Part shown: piece by piece, positions 52,229 through 60,864 of the stretch
Layout: every line of letters starts with the position of its first letter
Position numbering within the stretch: position 1 is the first letter of the stretch
From: Larix kaempferi
Taxonomy: Eukaryota; Streptophyta; Pinopsida; Pinales; Pinaceae
Length of the DNA stretch: 64,000 nt
NCBI GenBank assembly: GCA_027924585.1
Contig: BSBM01000440.1
Coordinates: forward strand, 15,407,501-15,471,500
Direction of reading: 5' to 3'
Notes under the pieces: generated by a model
What the model saw: only the letters and a program-made list of their open reading frames with translations
Databases searched by the model: none
What the model was told of the DNA's origin: nothing
Program-made: the position numbers and the translations under genes

Positions 52229-53130
52229 AGTATGCCGAGCCAATGCGGGATGAATTCATAGAAGGATCGGACAACGTATACAACATCTCGGAGGACTACA
52301 TCAATCCCACCGCCGATGGAGAATTAGGGTGGCGAAGCGTTAGCTCAACATTGTCAGACTTTGATGAAGCACTTGAGAATTGGCAGAATCGATTACACGA
52401 AGTATCATTTAGGAGGTGTGCACGAATCACCCAACCGCTGATATGGGTGGTGAAAGAAGTATGCAAGCTGCCAACATACGAAGGATTGCCTAATCTGGCT
52501 AAATTTATCGCCAAATTTGAAGAAAGAGTAATAGAACCACAGAGACTACTGGCATTGGAGGAAGCACTGAAGGCTACACCAGTGCGATGGTGGGCAATGC
52601 ACAAGTCGACGATAACAAGCTGTCCACTATGTCGACAACTAATGGAAGTTAGATTCAGCGAAAATGAAGGGTACTGTGGAAAGAAATACATCGGAAGGAG
52701 TGACCCAAGGGATCACTTGGAGGAGTGTCAAAGCGCATGGGGAGTAAGACCACAACAAGAATGGGGCCATGCGTTCATCCATACATTGGATGAGGTACCG
52801 CGAAGCTAGTACATCGCATCAGAACTGCGACACAAAACAACTATGTGGGAAGAGCTAGCTATTAACTTTATCAGGACTTTCAGCTTCTCGGATGAAAACC
52901 CCTTCATCCATAGCGTCCTGCAGGATATTCAGGAGACGGTACTCAAAGCAGTCCCGAGGGAAAAACCAATGGGATTACAGTGGACTGTGACATCAGAAAT
53001 GTTGCTGGAGTGTTACAACATGAAGGGGGGACTTGATGAAGAGGATGATCCATGAGTTGTTTATGTACCAGAGTCAGAAGGAAACCGAGATGTCGAAGCA
53101 CTAGATATGACCTCCGATAAATTCCAATAA
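52229..53130 (+). pseudogene. Gypsy-B second Gag-like module between protease and RT
   Basis: Same frame as the Gag/protease block across LARD-A. It reads Y-N-I-S-E-D-Y-I-N-P (about 52261), L-E-N-W-Q-N-R-L-H-E, then A-L-K-A-T-P-V-R-W-W (52564-52593), C-P-L-C-R-Q-L-M-E, H-L-E-E-C..W-G and W-E-E-L-A-I-N-F-I-R-T-F (about 52848). The A..P-V-R-W-W, W-G-H-A-F-I and E-E-L..F..F pattern resembles retrotransposon Gag (capsid) domains, which would make it a second capsid-like unit. In-frame stops at 52807, 53053 and about 53128. The resemblance is by eye only; a non-capsid helical domain is possible. Confidence 0.6.
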
Positions 53131-53595
53131 CCACTGCGAATCAAGAAGGTTAATATTGGGTCAAAGGAAAACCCCAAGTTCGCAAGCATTGGAGATTATT
53201 GGGATGATGCGACAATCGCAAAAGTCACTGATCTACTACACGAGTTTCAAGATTTGTTCCCAACAAAATTTTCGGAAAGGAAAGGCATTTCCAGGGAACT
53301 GGGTGAAATGAAGATTCCATTGAAACCTGATGAGAAGCCGGTAAAGTAGCAACCCTACAGATTGAACCCTAGGTACAAGGAGCGAGTGAAAGCTGAAATA
53401 GAGTGAATGTTGGATACAGGAATCATAGAACTTGTGGAGGAATCCGAATGGATCAGCCCGATGGTTGTCCAAGATAAGAAGACCAACGAGATCAGGATTT
53501 GCGTCAACCTAAGGAAACTAAATTATGCATGTCTGCATGATCCATTCCTGACACGATTCACTGACGAAGTATTAGAAGGTTCCAGAGTCGGCTAA
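53131..53595 (+). pseudogene. Gypsy-B reverse transcriptase N-terminus, truncated
   Basis: Typical Gypsy pre-RT and RT start: L-L-H-E-F-Q-D-L-F-P (53233), E-M-K-I-P-L-K-P, Q-P-Y-R-L-N-P-R-Y-K-E, M-L-D-T-G-I-I-E, W-I-S-P-M-V-V-Q-D-K-K (53451), I-C-V-N-L-R-K-L-N (D expected before L-R), then F-T-D-E-V-L-E-G. It ends in unrelated sequence before the catalytic Y/F-x-D-D box. In-frame stops at 53347, 53404 and 53593. No RNase H or integrase follows. Confidence 0.9.
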
Positions 53596-54229
53596 AGCCC
53601 TATCGAGATAGTGTGGCAAAGAATCATGGAAAAAAAAGCGATGACTAAAGGTTGGAAATCTGTCGACAACATTGAGTCTATCGACGAAACAATCACAAAG
53701 TACAAAAGAAGCGATAAGGTTTGGCACCTGTCGATGGTTTCCATGACACGAATGGGTCAAATCCAGTAATAAATAAAGCAGTTAAGCCGAGGGCGGATGG
53801 TGGCGCAAGTGGGTAATGGTACATTGAATGACCAATGCATGCGGAGGATTCGGTAAATCAACGTTGGATTTGGTAATAATTTTCCAAAATTGGAAACATG
53901 GATAGGACACAAGATATCAAAACTATAAATGCAGGGCAAGGGAACAGTTCGATTCACTGTGTATTAAGCAAGGAAGCGAAGAAGTTGAAAATCTGAATAG
54001 GGAGCACATGGCACATTTCATTTCTAGCATAAGTATTGAATAACGACCACAACCAATGCCGATTATGCCTGAGTAACCAAATATCGTGTCAGAATGGTCG
54101 TTTAGAAAGAAGAGGAGTGCCAATTGACCCGTAGACACCGGCTGAAAGCCGAAGAGAGAAACCCGTAGTTCAACACGATCTACAGTAGGAGAAGTAGGCA
54201 CATCAAGCACTGCTAAAAAGGAAACAACA
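53596..54229 (+). other. Unidentified stretch after the RT break
   Basis: One plus frame reads K-S-V-D-N-I-E-S-I-D-E-T-I-T-K-Y, then S-D-K-V-W-H-L-S-M (53650-53740), so it was probably coding. No family is recognised. It may be the N-terminal part of the extra ORF that follows. Confidence 0.35.
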
Positions 54230-55250
54230 TTGCGATGAGGGCACCTTGGCCCAGCAATAGCAAACATACCGGGGCATGTACCACCAATCAAGGAAGGGAC
54301 ACCAACAATTCGGTTGGGCAAGAATACAAGATACGTAATCAAGATTCCAACGATACCAAAAGGAGTTCCTCACGCCGGGAATATTGTGGAGAACCTGCAA
54401 AAGCTGTAGTACATCGACCATGACCTCATGGCATACCTAGAATGCACAAAAGACACCTACATAATGTCCCACATGGAGAAGGAGGCCCGATCACGAAAGA
54501 ACCATCAAAGTGGGCGTTGGGATTGGAGCGATCAAGACTACTGGGTATCACCCACATGCCACACTTTGGGAGAATGACGCATGAGAACGCGTGTGTCAAG
54601 CAATTACTAGCCTGTTTCCATGGAAGATATTTATGGCTTCATGAAAAGATCCCAGTCATAGTCGACTTGATTTCCAAAATCACTGGACTACCCAAGGCTG
54701 GGGTAGACCCTTCCCAATTATTCAGGGGAAGGATAACGACAAAAGCTTGTTGTGAGGCTGAAAACTAAGTATGGAGTGGAGAAAAACTCAAGAGGATACT
54801 TAATCGAAACTATTAAGGACCAAGTTGTTAGGGTTGCAATGAAGATATTAGCAGTCAAATTAGTACGAAAGAACAAACCGAAAGAATGCACATCGGGCAT
54901 CATTGCATCTGTGGAACAATGTGTAGCAAGAGTGCAAATGAACTAGTCGCTCTTCATGTTAAATGAATTGATGGAGGACACTATTGCAACGTAGGAAAAA
55001 GGGAAGACATTTACGTATTTGTGGGTTTTGATGTTGGTCGCCCTAATAGGATGGAGGGAACCGTCGCATTAATGCCAAGATACGTGAAGGATCATGATAC
55101 CAAAACTTGTGGGCGACCAATGACAAAGAACGCCAAAAATTTAACATTGTTCAATTCTATATTTTCCTATATATGATGCAAATAGATGCGCAAGAGATAC
55201 CATGAATAAACGAACAGGCAACAAAAAAGTATCGACAGATTGCAAGGCTA
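54230..55250 (+). pseudogene. Gypsy-B extra ORF, folded head part
   Basis: A coding block spread over several frames. 54442-54765 has L-L-G-I-T-H-M-P-H-F-G-R, then Y-L-W-L-H-E-K-I-P-V-I-V-D-L-I-S-K-I-T-G-L-P-K-A-G. The next frame (54747-54945) has R-L-K-T-K-Y-G-V and R-G-Y-L-I-E-T-I-K-D. The 'V-x-V-D-L-I-S-x-I-x-G-L-P' style recalls the helical plant-transposon-associated domains found in extra ORFs of plant LTR elements, but I cannot name a Pfam family with certainty. The coiled-coil part (55251 on) continues it. Confidence 0.5.
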
Positions 55251-56600
55251 TTGGTCGAATCTCAAACAATATACATTCAGGAACGGGAAGATAAGAAGAG
55301 GCAGTGGTTGCCAACACAATATAAACTTAGAGAGGAGAAACTGGATGACATCATTGAAGGATGGCCAATGGAATGGAAAATTCCAGCAGTGGAGGAGGAA
55401 CTGTTGGATCTGGAGACTGGGCAGTCAACAACTAGACCAAAACCACCATAGGAAGATAAGGACTCAGATAGTGGGAAAGAGTATGCATGAGAAGGCGATC
55501 CTGCGGAAGTATAGTTGCATACACTAAGTCACGATGGGGCCTCATTGGCCACCCCCACGGATCCATAATTATAAACACAACGAGAAGAGACAAGAATGAA
55601 GCATAGGATGGATCGCGACGAAGGAAGCACAAGTGGTGTTCTTCCCGAGGAGCAAGTTAACAAGCTCATGGAGAAGATAACAGTGGTGGAAGAAGACAGC
55701 TGCGCAAAGGTGAAACAACATGCAACATAGTATTTTCACTAGGTAACACAACTACTATCAACATTAAGCAATGCAGTCATAGAGACGATGTTGCCGCAGG
55801 GGGAAGTCGCACCAAGTATATCAACAAGAAGGATCGATATGGATATAGGCACAAACACAAGGTTAGTACAAATACTATAGAATGCCATGACAACAGGAAA
55901 TGAAGAGTTGGACGCGGAATTAAGAAAGCACGATCAAATCATGGTAGATTTTAACATACTATTGATATTGTCACTGCAACGAATTCACACGGCAACAAGT
56001 GAAGAAGTCAATGACTGCGAAGCCACAATACATGAACATATGGTAAGATACAAACAACAGGACAAGAACAGTGAGGCGAAGGCACACCGTCTCCAAGAAG
56101 AGAAAGATAAAACCTTGGATGAAAAAGCAAAGGAAATGAAAGATAAAAAGAGGTTGGAGCATGCAATATCCAAGGCATGCGAAGAAGCCCCTGAAGTAGA
56201 CCAAGATATGTTAGCAGAAGCGAAATCCATACTGTTAGGAGTAGTTATTGCAAACCCGCGAAAAGAAAGTGAAGCGCTACATGAAAGGGCAGTTCCCAAC
56301 ACGCTACCAAAAAAAATCCAAAATAGACAGAATGCGATAGAAGAGGCTGCGACAAAGATCGCAGAGATGGAAAAGACATCCCAGAAAATTGCAGAAGACG
56401 TCATCGAGTTCTGGGGGAGTTTAGTACAAGATGAGAAGTTGCACCAACTGAACGCGCAACTCAACGAGGCAGAGAGACAGCTGGAATCACAGAGGGGATC
56501 GCTTAAAGTGATGCCTCTACTCACACAAATGACAAAGGCTATGGAGCTGAAAGAACTGCAACACCGAGTGAATAAGGCGTGCACAATGCATCAAAGGAGA
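55251..56600 (+). pseudogene. Gypsy-B extra ORF, coiled-coil part
   Basis: One frame throughout, with several in-frame stops (55449, 55488, 55509, 55569 and later) and no shift; the longest clean piece starts at 55887 (270 codons). It begins I-Y-I-Q-E-R-E-D-K-K, then E-K-L-D-D-I-I-E-G-W. From about 55900 it is very rich in E, K, A, Q and R with heptad-like spacing, e.g. H-R-L-Q-E-E-K-D-K-T-L and L-N-A-Q-L-N-E-A-E-R-Q-L. This predicts long coiled coils of about 200 residues. The end after 56600 becomes unrelated hydrophobic sequence. Function unknown; no nucleic-acid enzyme motif. Confidence 0.6.
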
Positions 56601-56739
56601 ACATCACACCACTACAACATTTTGACCCAAAATTCGATGGCTGTATTGTTGGATTTTCGACATTTCCCTGTCGCATGTATGACACTATGTTTTTTTTAGG
56701 TGTCGCTGGATTTTCGTCGGTTGTCCGACATCGCACCAA

Positions 56740-57165
56740 GCCATCGGTTCAGCGATGGTTAATCATACCATCGGTTAACTGATGCCTTGGAGAGGTGTCG
56801 GTTAACCGACGCAAATCCAGCGACGCCTAGAACAATTTAAAAAAACAAACCGACGGCTTCTTATCGTCGATCAAATGCTCCAAGGCATCGGTTAGGTGTT
56901 GGTTAACCGATGACCTGTAGATGTTCTAGGTGTCGGTTAACCGACAGTCTGTAGATGTTCTAGGTGTCAGTTAACCGTCAGTCTGTAGATGTTCTAGGTG
57001 TCGGTTAACCGACAGTCTGTAGATGTTCTAGGGGTCGGTTAACCGACAGTTTGTAGATGTTCTAGGTGTCGGTTAACTGACAGTCTGTAGATGTTCTAGG
57101 TGTCGGTTAACCGACTGGCTGTAAATGTTCTAGGTGTCGGTTAACTGACTGGCTGTAAACGTTTT
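56740..57165. repeat. 34-bp minisatellite with a perfect 14-bp palindrome per unit
   Basis: Seven units with exact 34-bp spacing from about 56928 to 57160 carry TAGGTGTCGGTTAACCGAC plus 'agtctgtagatgttc'. The core GTCGGTTAACCGAC is its own reverse complement. Variant cores (ATCGGTTAACTGAT, TTGGTTAACCGATG) occur upstream from 56740. The array ends in an A-rich stretch at 57165-57185. Confidence 0.93.
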
Positions 57166-57185
57166 AAAAAAAAATAAAAATAAAT

Positions 57186-59352
57186 ATATGCACAGATTTG
57201 TAGGCCAAGGATCAATGGTACCAAGACATTCAATAGAAAAATCTTCATATTGAATAGGCAAGTCCACCTGAAAGTATAAAAGCAGCAAGTCAACATTTCT
57301 ATGAAGACAAACCATGGAACTTCTAAAATATTTGTCTAAAGATAGTGCTACAATTCCAGAGATTAGGAGAAGCAATAATACTCATGAAATAGATAAATTT
57401 GCACTACCTTAGATTATGTTTGATGTAAAGAATTTTCATCTACAGTAGGCTCACGCTCTCTTTTGTTTCTCTTCACCTTCTGAAAGCTGGGTTCAATATC
57501 CATGTCAGAGGAATGATCATCACTCTCACTGCTGCTGCTACTTTCATCTTTCTCTGTGCAAATTTGTACCCTTGATTGTTTGCTTGTTATATCAACTTTT
57601 GTGATCTTGTCAATGATTTGTGAGTCTCTTTCCAAAGGAGACCCATTTGATATGTTTTTTGACCTAGGAGACACTCTGCCTTTTGTTGTTTCTGTATCTT
57701 TTGCAGAAATGTCAACTGAATTCCTAACTCTACACACCACAAAGATTTCACTCAGTATGCTGCAGTCCATATATTCCACTCTCAAAAGCAATTATCTTCT
57801 GTGTTCTCAGGACAGGACAAATGTACATATTACATATACAATCATAATTTAAGGAGTGAGAAATTTAACAATATACTACAATACAAAACCAACCATAGAA
57901 AGATATTGTTGATGACATATCTTTATGTTGTCATTGATGGCCCTATCATCTGGACAGAGCTGTACAGTATTACAATGAAGATCAGACCAGAGAAGAGATA
58001 CAGAGTACCTGTACTAGACCAAGAGATGAGAACAATAGCATGATTACAAAGACGAGGCACGACAAACCTACACAAAGATGAGGCAACACAAAGATGAGGC
58101 ATGATAATTACAGAGATATACAAAGATGAGGCAACACAAACCTACACAGAATGAGAATAGCCGAATGATGATATGATACCTCCATATGTTCAATCACCTG
58201 TAGGTAAATGCTTAAAGTTTAAACATGTGTACCATCACTAAAAAGGAGAAATCTTCAAAGCAGAAAAACAGAACTATGAAACACATATTTGCTGTAGACC
58301 TAATATTTGCTCTAGATCAAATTTCTCGAGGTGCAAACCCATTTTTGGAATGGTTAGAGCTATGTGCTCCAATGAATTAGTTATGTCGAGGCTACTTTGT
58401 GTTTTCAAGTCCCCATTAACTCCAAACCTTAAATATTTTTCTTTGGATGTCCTCACTGAAAGTTGTATAAATGGCGGGCAGTCTACAAATTTAATCAATC
58501 TTCTTTTCTTACCATTGGAATATATTTTAGGTGAAATAACCCAATGAAGATTTCATATCTTTTATTGTATGATGGATGATCTATCACTTGTTTTTAACAA
58601 ATTGGTTCTGACTAAAGTTATGGATGATCACTTCATTACTTCCTTTCAGAATGTTTTTTTAGTTTTCTTGATAAGCCATCAATGAAATTGAATTTTGAGA
58701 GTGCAATTTTCAATACTGACTCCTCTTCTAGATTTGGTATGCTCTTCTTCAACATTGGAGGATTCCCAACATTAATTATTGTAAAACAAGAAGTGCATGG
58801 TGATCTATGACAGTTCAAGGTGTGAAAAAGGAAAATATTGGCTCAAATAACTTCTCTAACCTATTCTCAAGAATATATTCATATTAGACATCAAGAATCA
58901 CATGGTGGAATACAAAATTCAAGGTTGCCAAAATAAAACTATTGGTTGAACCTTCTGTAGATCAGATTCAAGAGAAAGTATTATTGGATATATTACAACC
59001 AAAATCACATGATGATGTATTAAATTTCAAGATGTAAACATTCAAACAATTGACACAAACAACTTTTGTAACCCAATTTCAAACACAGTGAGATTGGACA
59101 TGAAGTAGTAAAGGTGTTTGAAATAGAGAAAAAAAGCTAGAAGAGAGGGAATTATATAAAAATATTTCCCAGCCTACTCAGTTTACTTAGTTTGTTGCAA
59201 TGCTCACCTTCAAAGTCAATTGTGCCATGTACATAAAAACATTAAAAAAAATCATATTCCCAACTCATAAAGCTAATGCACATGCATATGACATCTAAGA
59301 GTCTAAACAAATTATTAACCAGTCTATTCAGATAATGGGCTTGTTAACTTAC
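57186..59352. other. AT-rich stretch, possibly intronic
   Basis: Lies downstream, on the minus strand, of the Kelch-like exon and could be its intron, but no further Kelch exon is recognised. It contains the Ser/Lys-rich minus ORF at 57414-57791 and 'cacaaagatgaggca' repeats at 58070-58140. Confidence 0.35.
57414..57791 (-). CDS. Unidentified Ser/Asp/Lys-rich ORF
   Basis: A 125-codon minus frame. Its latter part is low-complexity: S-S-S-S-S-E-S-D-D-H-S-S-D-M-D, then a basic K-V-K-R-N-K-R-E-R-E patch that could be a nuclear localisation signal. A possible splice acceptor, TTTGTGGTGTGTAG, precedes the V-R-N-S-V-D-I-S segment (about 57730), so it may be the last exon of a nuclear protein gene rather than a stand-alone ORF. 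Family unknown. It lies on the same strand as the Kelch-like exon 1.6 kb upstream, but there is no evidence that they belong together. Confidence 0.3.
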   Translation of the reverse strand: MLLRVEYMDCSILSEIFVVCRVRNSVDISAKDTETTKGRVSPRSKNISNGSPLERDSQIIDKITKVDITSKQSRVQICTEKDESSSSSESDDHSSDMDIEPSFQKVKRNKREREPTVDENSLHQT

Positions 59353-59445
59353 AATATCAATAGTTTTGTATCCAGCAAAAACATAAAAAAGGTTGCCAAG
59401 TTGAATAGCTGCTACATCTAGGCGGGGTATAGGAGCCTCTTCCAT
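59353..59445 (-). pseudogene. Kelch / galactose-oxidase-like gene exon
   Basis: 31 codons on the minus strand, reading E-E-A-P-I-P-R-L-D-V-A-A-I-Q, then N-L-F-Y-V-F-A-G-Y-K-T-I-D, followed immediately by a perfect GTAAGT donor (59352-59347). The pattern P-R-L-D-G-A-A-I-Q-I-x-N-L-x-Y-V-F-A-G-Y-G-x-I-D is characteristic of the first Kelch repeat of a plant Kelch-repeat family; here Gly to Val and Gly to Lys are changed. Upstream, a TAG lies five codons before the first Met, so the frame may be damaged. No further Kelch exon was found, so this is a gene fragment or one exon of a gene with very long introns. Confidence 0.7.
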
Positions 59446-59589
59446 CTCCTCCTACTCCACAAATAAATTACGGAGTGATAAGACAAGGCACCTGTTATCA
59501 CAGTATAAATTTCTGGCAAAGGTCGATGGAAAAAATAGTGTTGTTCATTAAAAAAAGACTCTCATTTGGAAAATTTTGTGAAGAAATGC

Positions 59590-59940
59590 TTTTTTGTGCT
59601 TAGCGGAGGTCTTAAAACATTGGAGGAGCTGTTAGTTTGGCAAGAGAATTGTCGGAAAACCCAAAGAATGAAGTAAAATAGCGGAGCGGTCAAATCTCCG
59701 CTATAAAGTACAGTGGGCCCGATAGAGGTTAAGCGCCAGAACAGATCAAGGGCTGTAGATGCAGCGCTAATTTCTGCCAAGATCTGATGGCTCAAATCTT
59801 AGCGGATAATACATCTATCATGAAGGTTAAAGAAAGTCCGTTTTCCGCTGAGATGTGACGGGTGCTACGTGGCTGTTGCTGAGTGGAAGCGGAAAATGGA
59901 TACCCGTACAGAAATGTACGATATCCTATTTTCCGCTGCA
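59590..59940. other. Cluster of AGCGGA / TTTTCCGCT motifs with a long hairpin
   Basis: AGCGG-type motifs occur at 59599, 59690, 59704 (CTCCGCT), 59808, 59841 (TTTTCCGCT), 59888 and 59929 (TTTTCCGCT), alternating in orientation. The last two form a 50-nt hairpin (59888-59937) with 23-nt arms, few mismatches and a GAAA loop. It sits just upstream of the Kelch-like exon on that strand, so a promoter element or a small fold-back transposon are both possible. Confidence 0.5.
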
Positions 59941-59975
59941 GTCTAGCTTAACATGTTAACTCGCATTGAGTTTGA

Positions 59976-60316
59976 GAAGATCATCAGTAATCTGGTGGAT
60001 GGATAAAAGTAGTGTTCCATCTGGTCACCCAGCTAGTGGGGTCAGAACCATAAAACTTATTCATGTCAAATTTGGTATATTGATGCCACACATTATATTG
60101 AGTCTCAGGAAAGTGGGAACCATGTAATGAACCTCCCCCATAGGAATACTAACCTCTATCCATGTGTTTCGAGGGGTTTTGATAAATACCGTTATCTTTC
60201 ATAATCACATCTCGTAGGGATACAATCTATTGCAGGAGCATATTATGACTCTCGGTGAGCTATGTGGTGAAGCTTTGTTCAAGTTTGGTTTCCAGATTAT
60301 TGAGCTTGTACTCCAT
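59976..60316 (-). pseudogene. Antisense Gypsy gag N-terminus
   Basis: The minus frame from ATG 60316 reads M-E-Y-K-L-N-N-L-E-T-K-L-E-Q, a short coiled coil usual at the start of chromovirus-type Gag. It ends in F-Y-G-S-D-P-T-S-W-V-T (about 60040-60010), the same motif as F-N-G-T-D-P-T-G-W in Gypsy-C. In-frame TAG codons occur at three places (near 60270, 60228 and 60155). Beyond 59976 the match stops. A PBS-like GATCTCAGAGC (about 60784-60774) lies upstream on the same strand, consistent with a 5' leader of about 460 bp. Confidence 0.65.
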
Positions 60317-60864
60317 GGTGTCTTTCCAGGAGTATTTTTATATAGGTCACTCATAATGGTAGGAGTGGGTCCATTGAAAATAGGTTATTTGTGAGTGGTA
60401 CCACTACAATTAGTGCAACAAGAGGAATATTTTTAGATAGGCCCCAAGAAGGGTGTGGTTACGACCTGAACTCTTTTTTAGAGTACTAATCCTATCGGAG
60501 TATTAATCCTCCCTGAGTAATACTATGCTGACAAAATTCATAAAATTTGGTATCCTGGTCTAGGGTATTAATTTTTTAAGTAATCTGGATGCAAGGGCTA
60601 GGTTTCACAGGATCCTACGGACAAAGGAGTGCCAGGTTCTATAGCTCTCTGATATGCATGCGGGGTCCAACAATTGTACTCAGCCCAATCTATCAAGGCA
60701 CTAACTAAGGAGGCTCCACCGTACATGTTACCGTCAAAGACCGCTGAAAGACTGTTTCCACCATTTCTGCTCTGAGATCAAGGTTCGATTGGTTCGGCTA
60801 CTACAGATACCAGATATACTATCAACATTTCAACTGTGAGTAACTACAGTCAGCCCTTACCCTC
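60317..60864. other. Leader of the antisense Gypsy piece / upstream region of the long ORF
   Basis: No conserved coding motif. The PBS-like site near 60774-60784 (minus) supports its being retroelement leader. On the plus strand an in-frame TAA at 60841 bounds the long ORF that begins at 60865. Confidence 0.4.

Larger units (their letters stand above)
39064..56600 (+). mobile_element. Gypsy-B: host Ty3/Gypsy-like element with extra domains (nested, truncated)
   Basis: Coding remains of one element lie in three plus-strand blocks: 39064-41805 (leader, Gag, protease), 52229-53595 (second Gag-like module, RT start) and about 54230-56600 (extra ORF with coiled coil). The first two join across LARD-A in the same frame, with near-TSDs GGTAT (41801-41805) and AGTAT (52229-52233). 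The RT stops after its first motifs, and RNase H and integrase are missing, so an internal deletion near 53595 is likely. The 5' part is split by Gypsy-C. No paired LTRs were identified, so the true ends are unknown; assigning the extra ORF to this element rests on adjacency and orientation. Confidence 0.65.

Noticed and set aside
54203-54421. Cys/Trp-rich minus-strand ORF
   Set aside because: Antisense of the Gypsy-B extra ORF, with no cysteine spacing typical of a real domain.
55985-56584. 199-codon minus-strand ORF
   Set aside because: Shadow of the plus-strand coiled-coil frame: GAA/AAG-rich codons read backwards as Ser/Phe/Leu-rich text.
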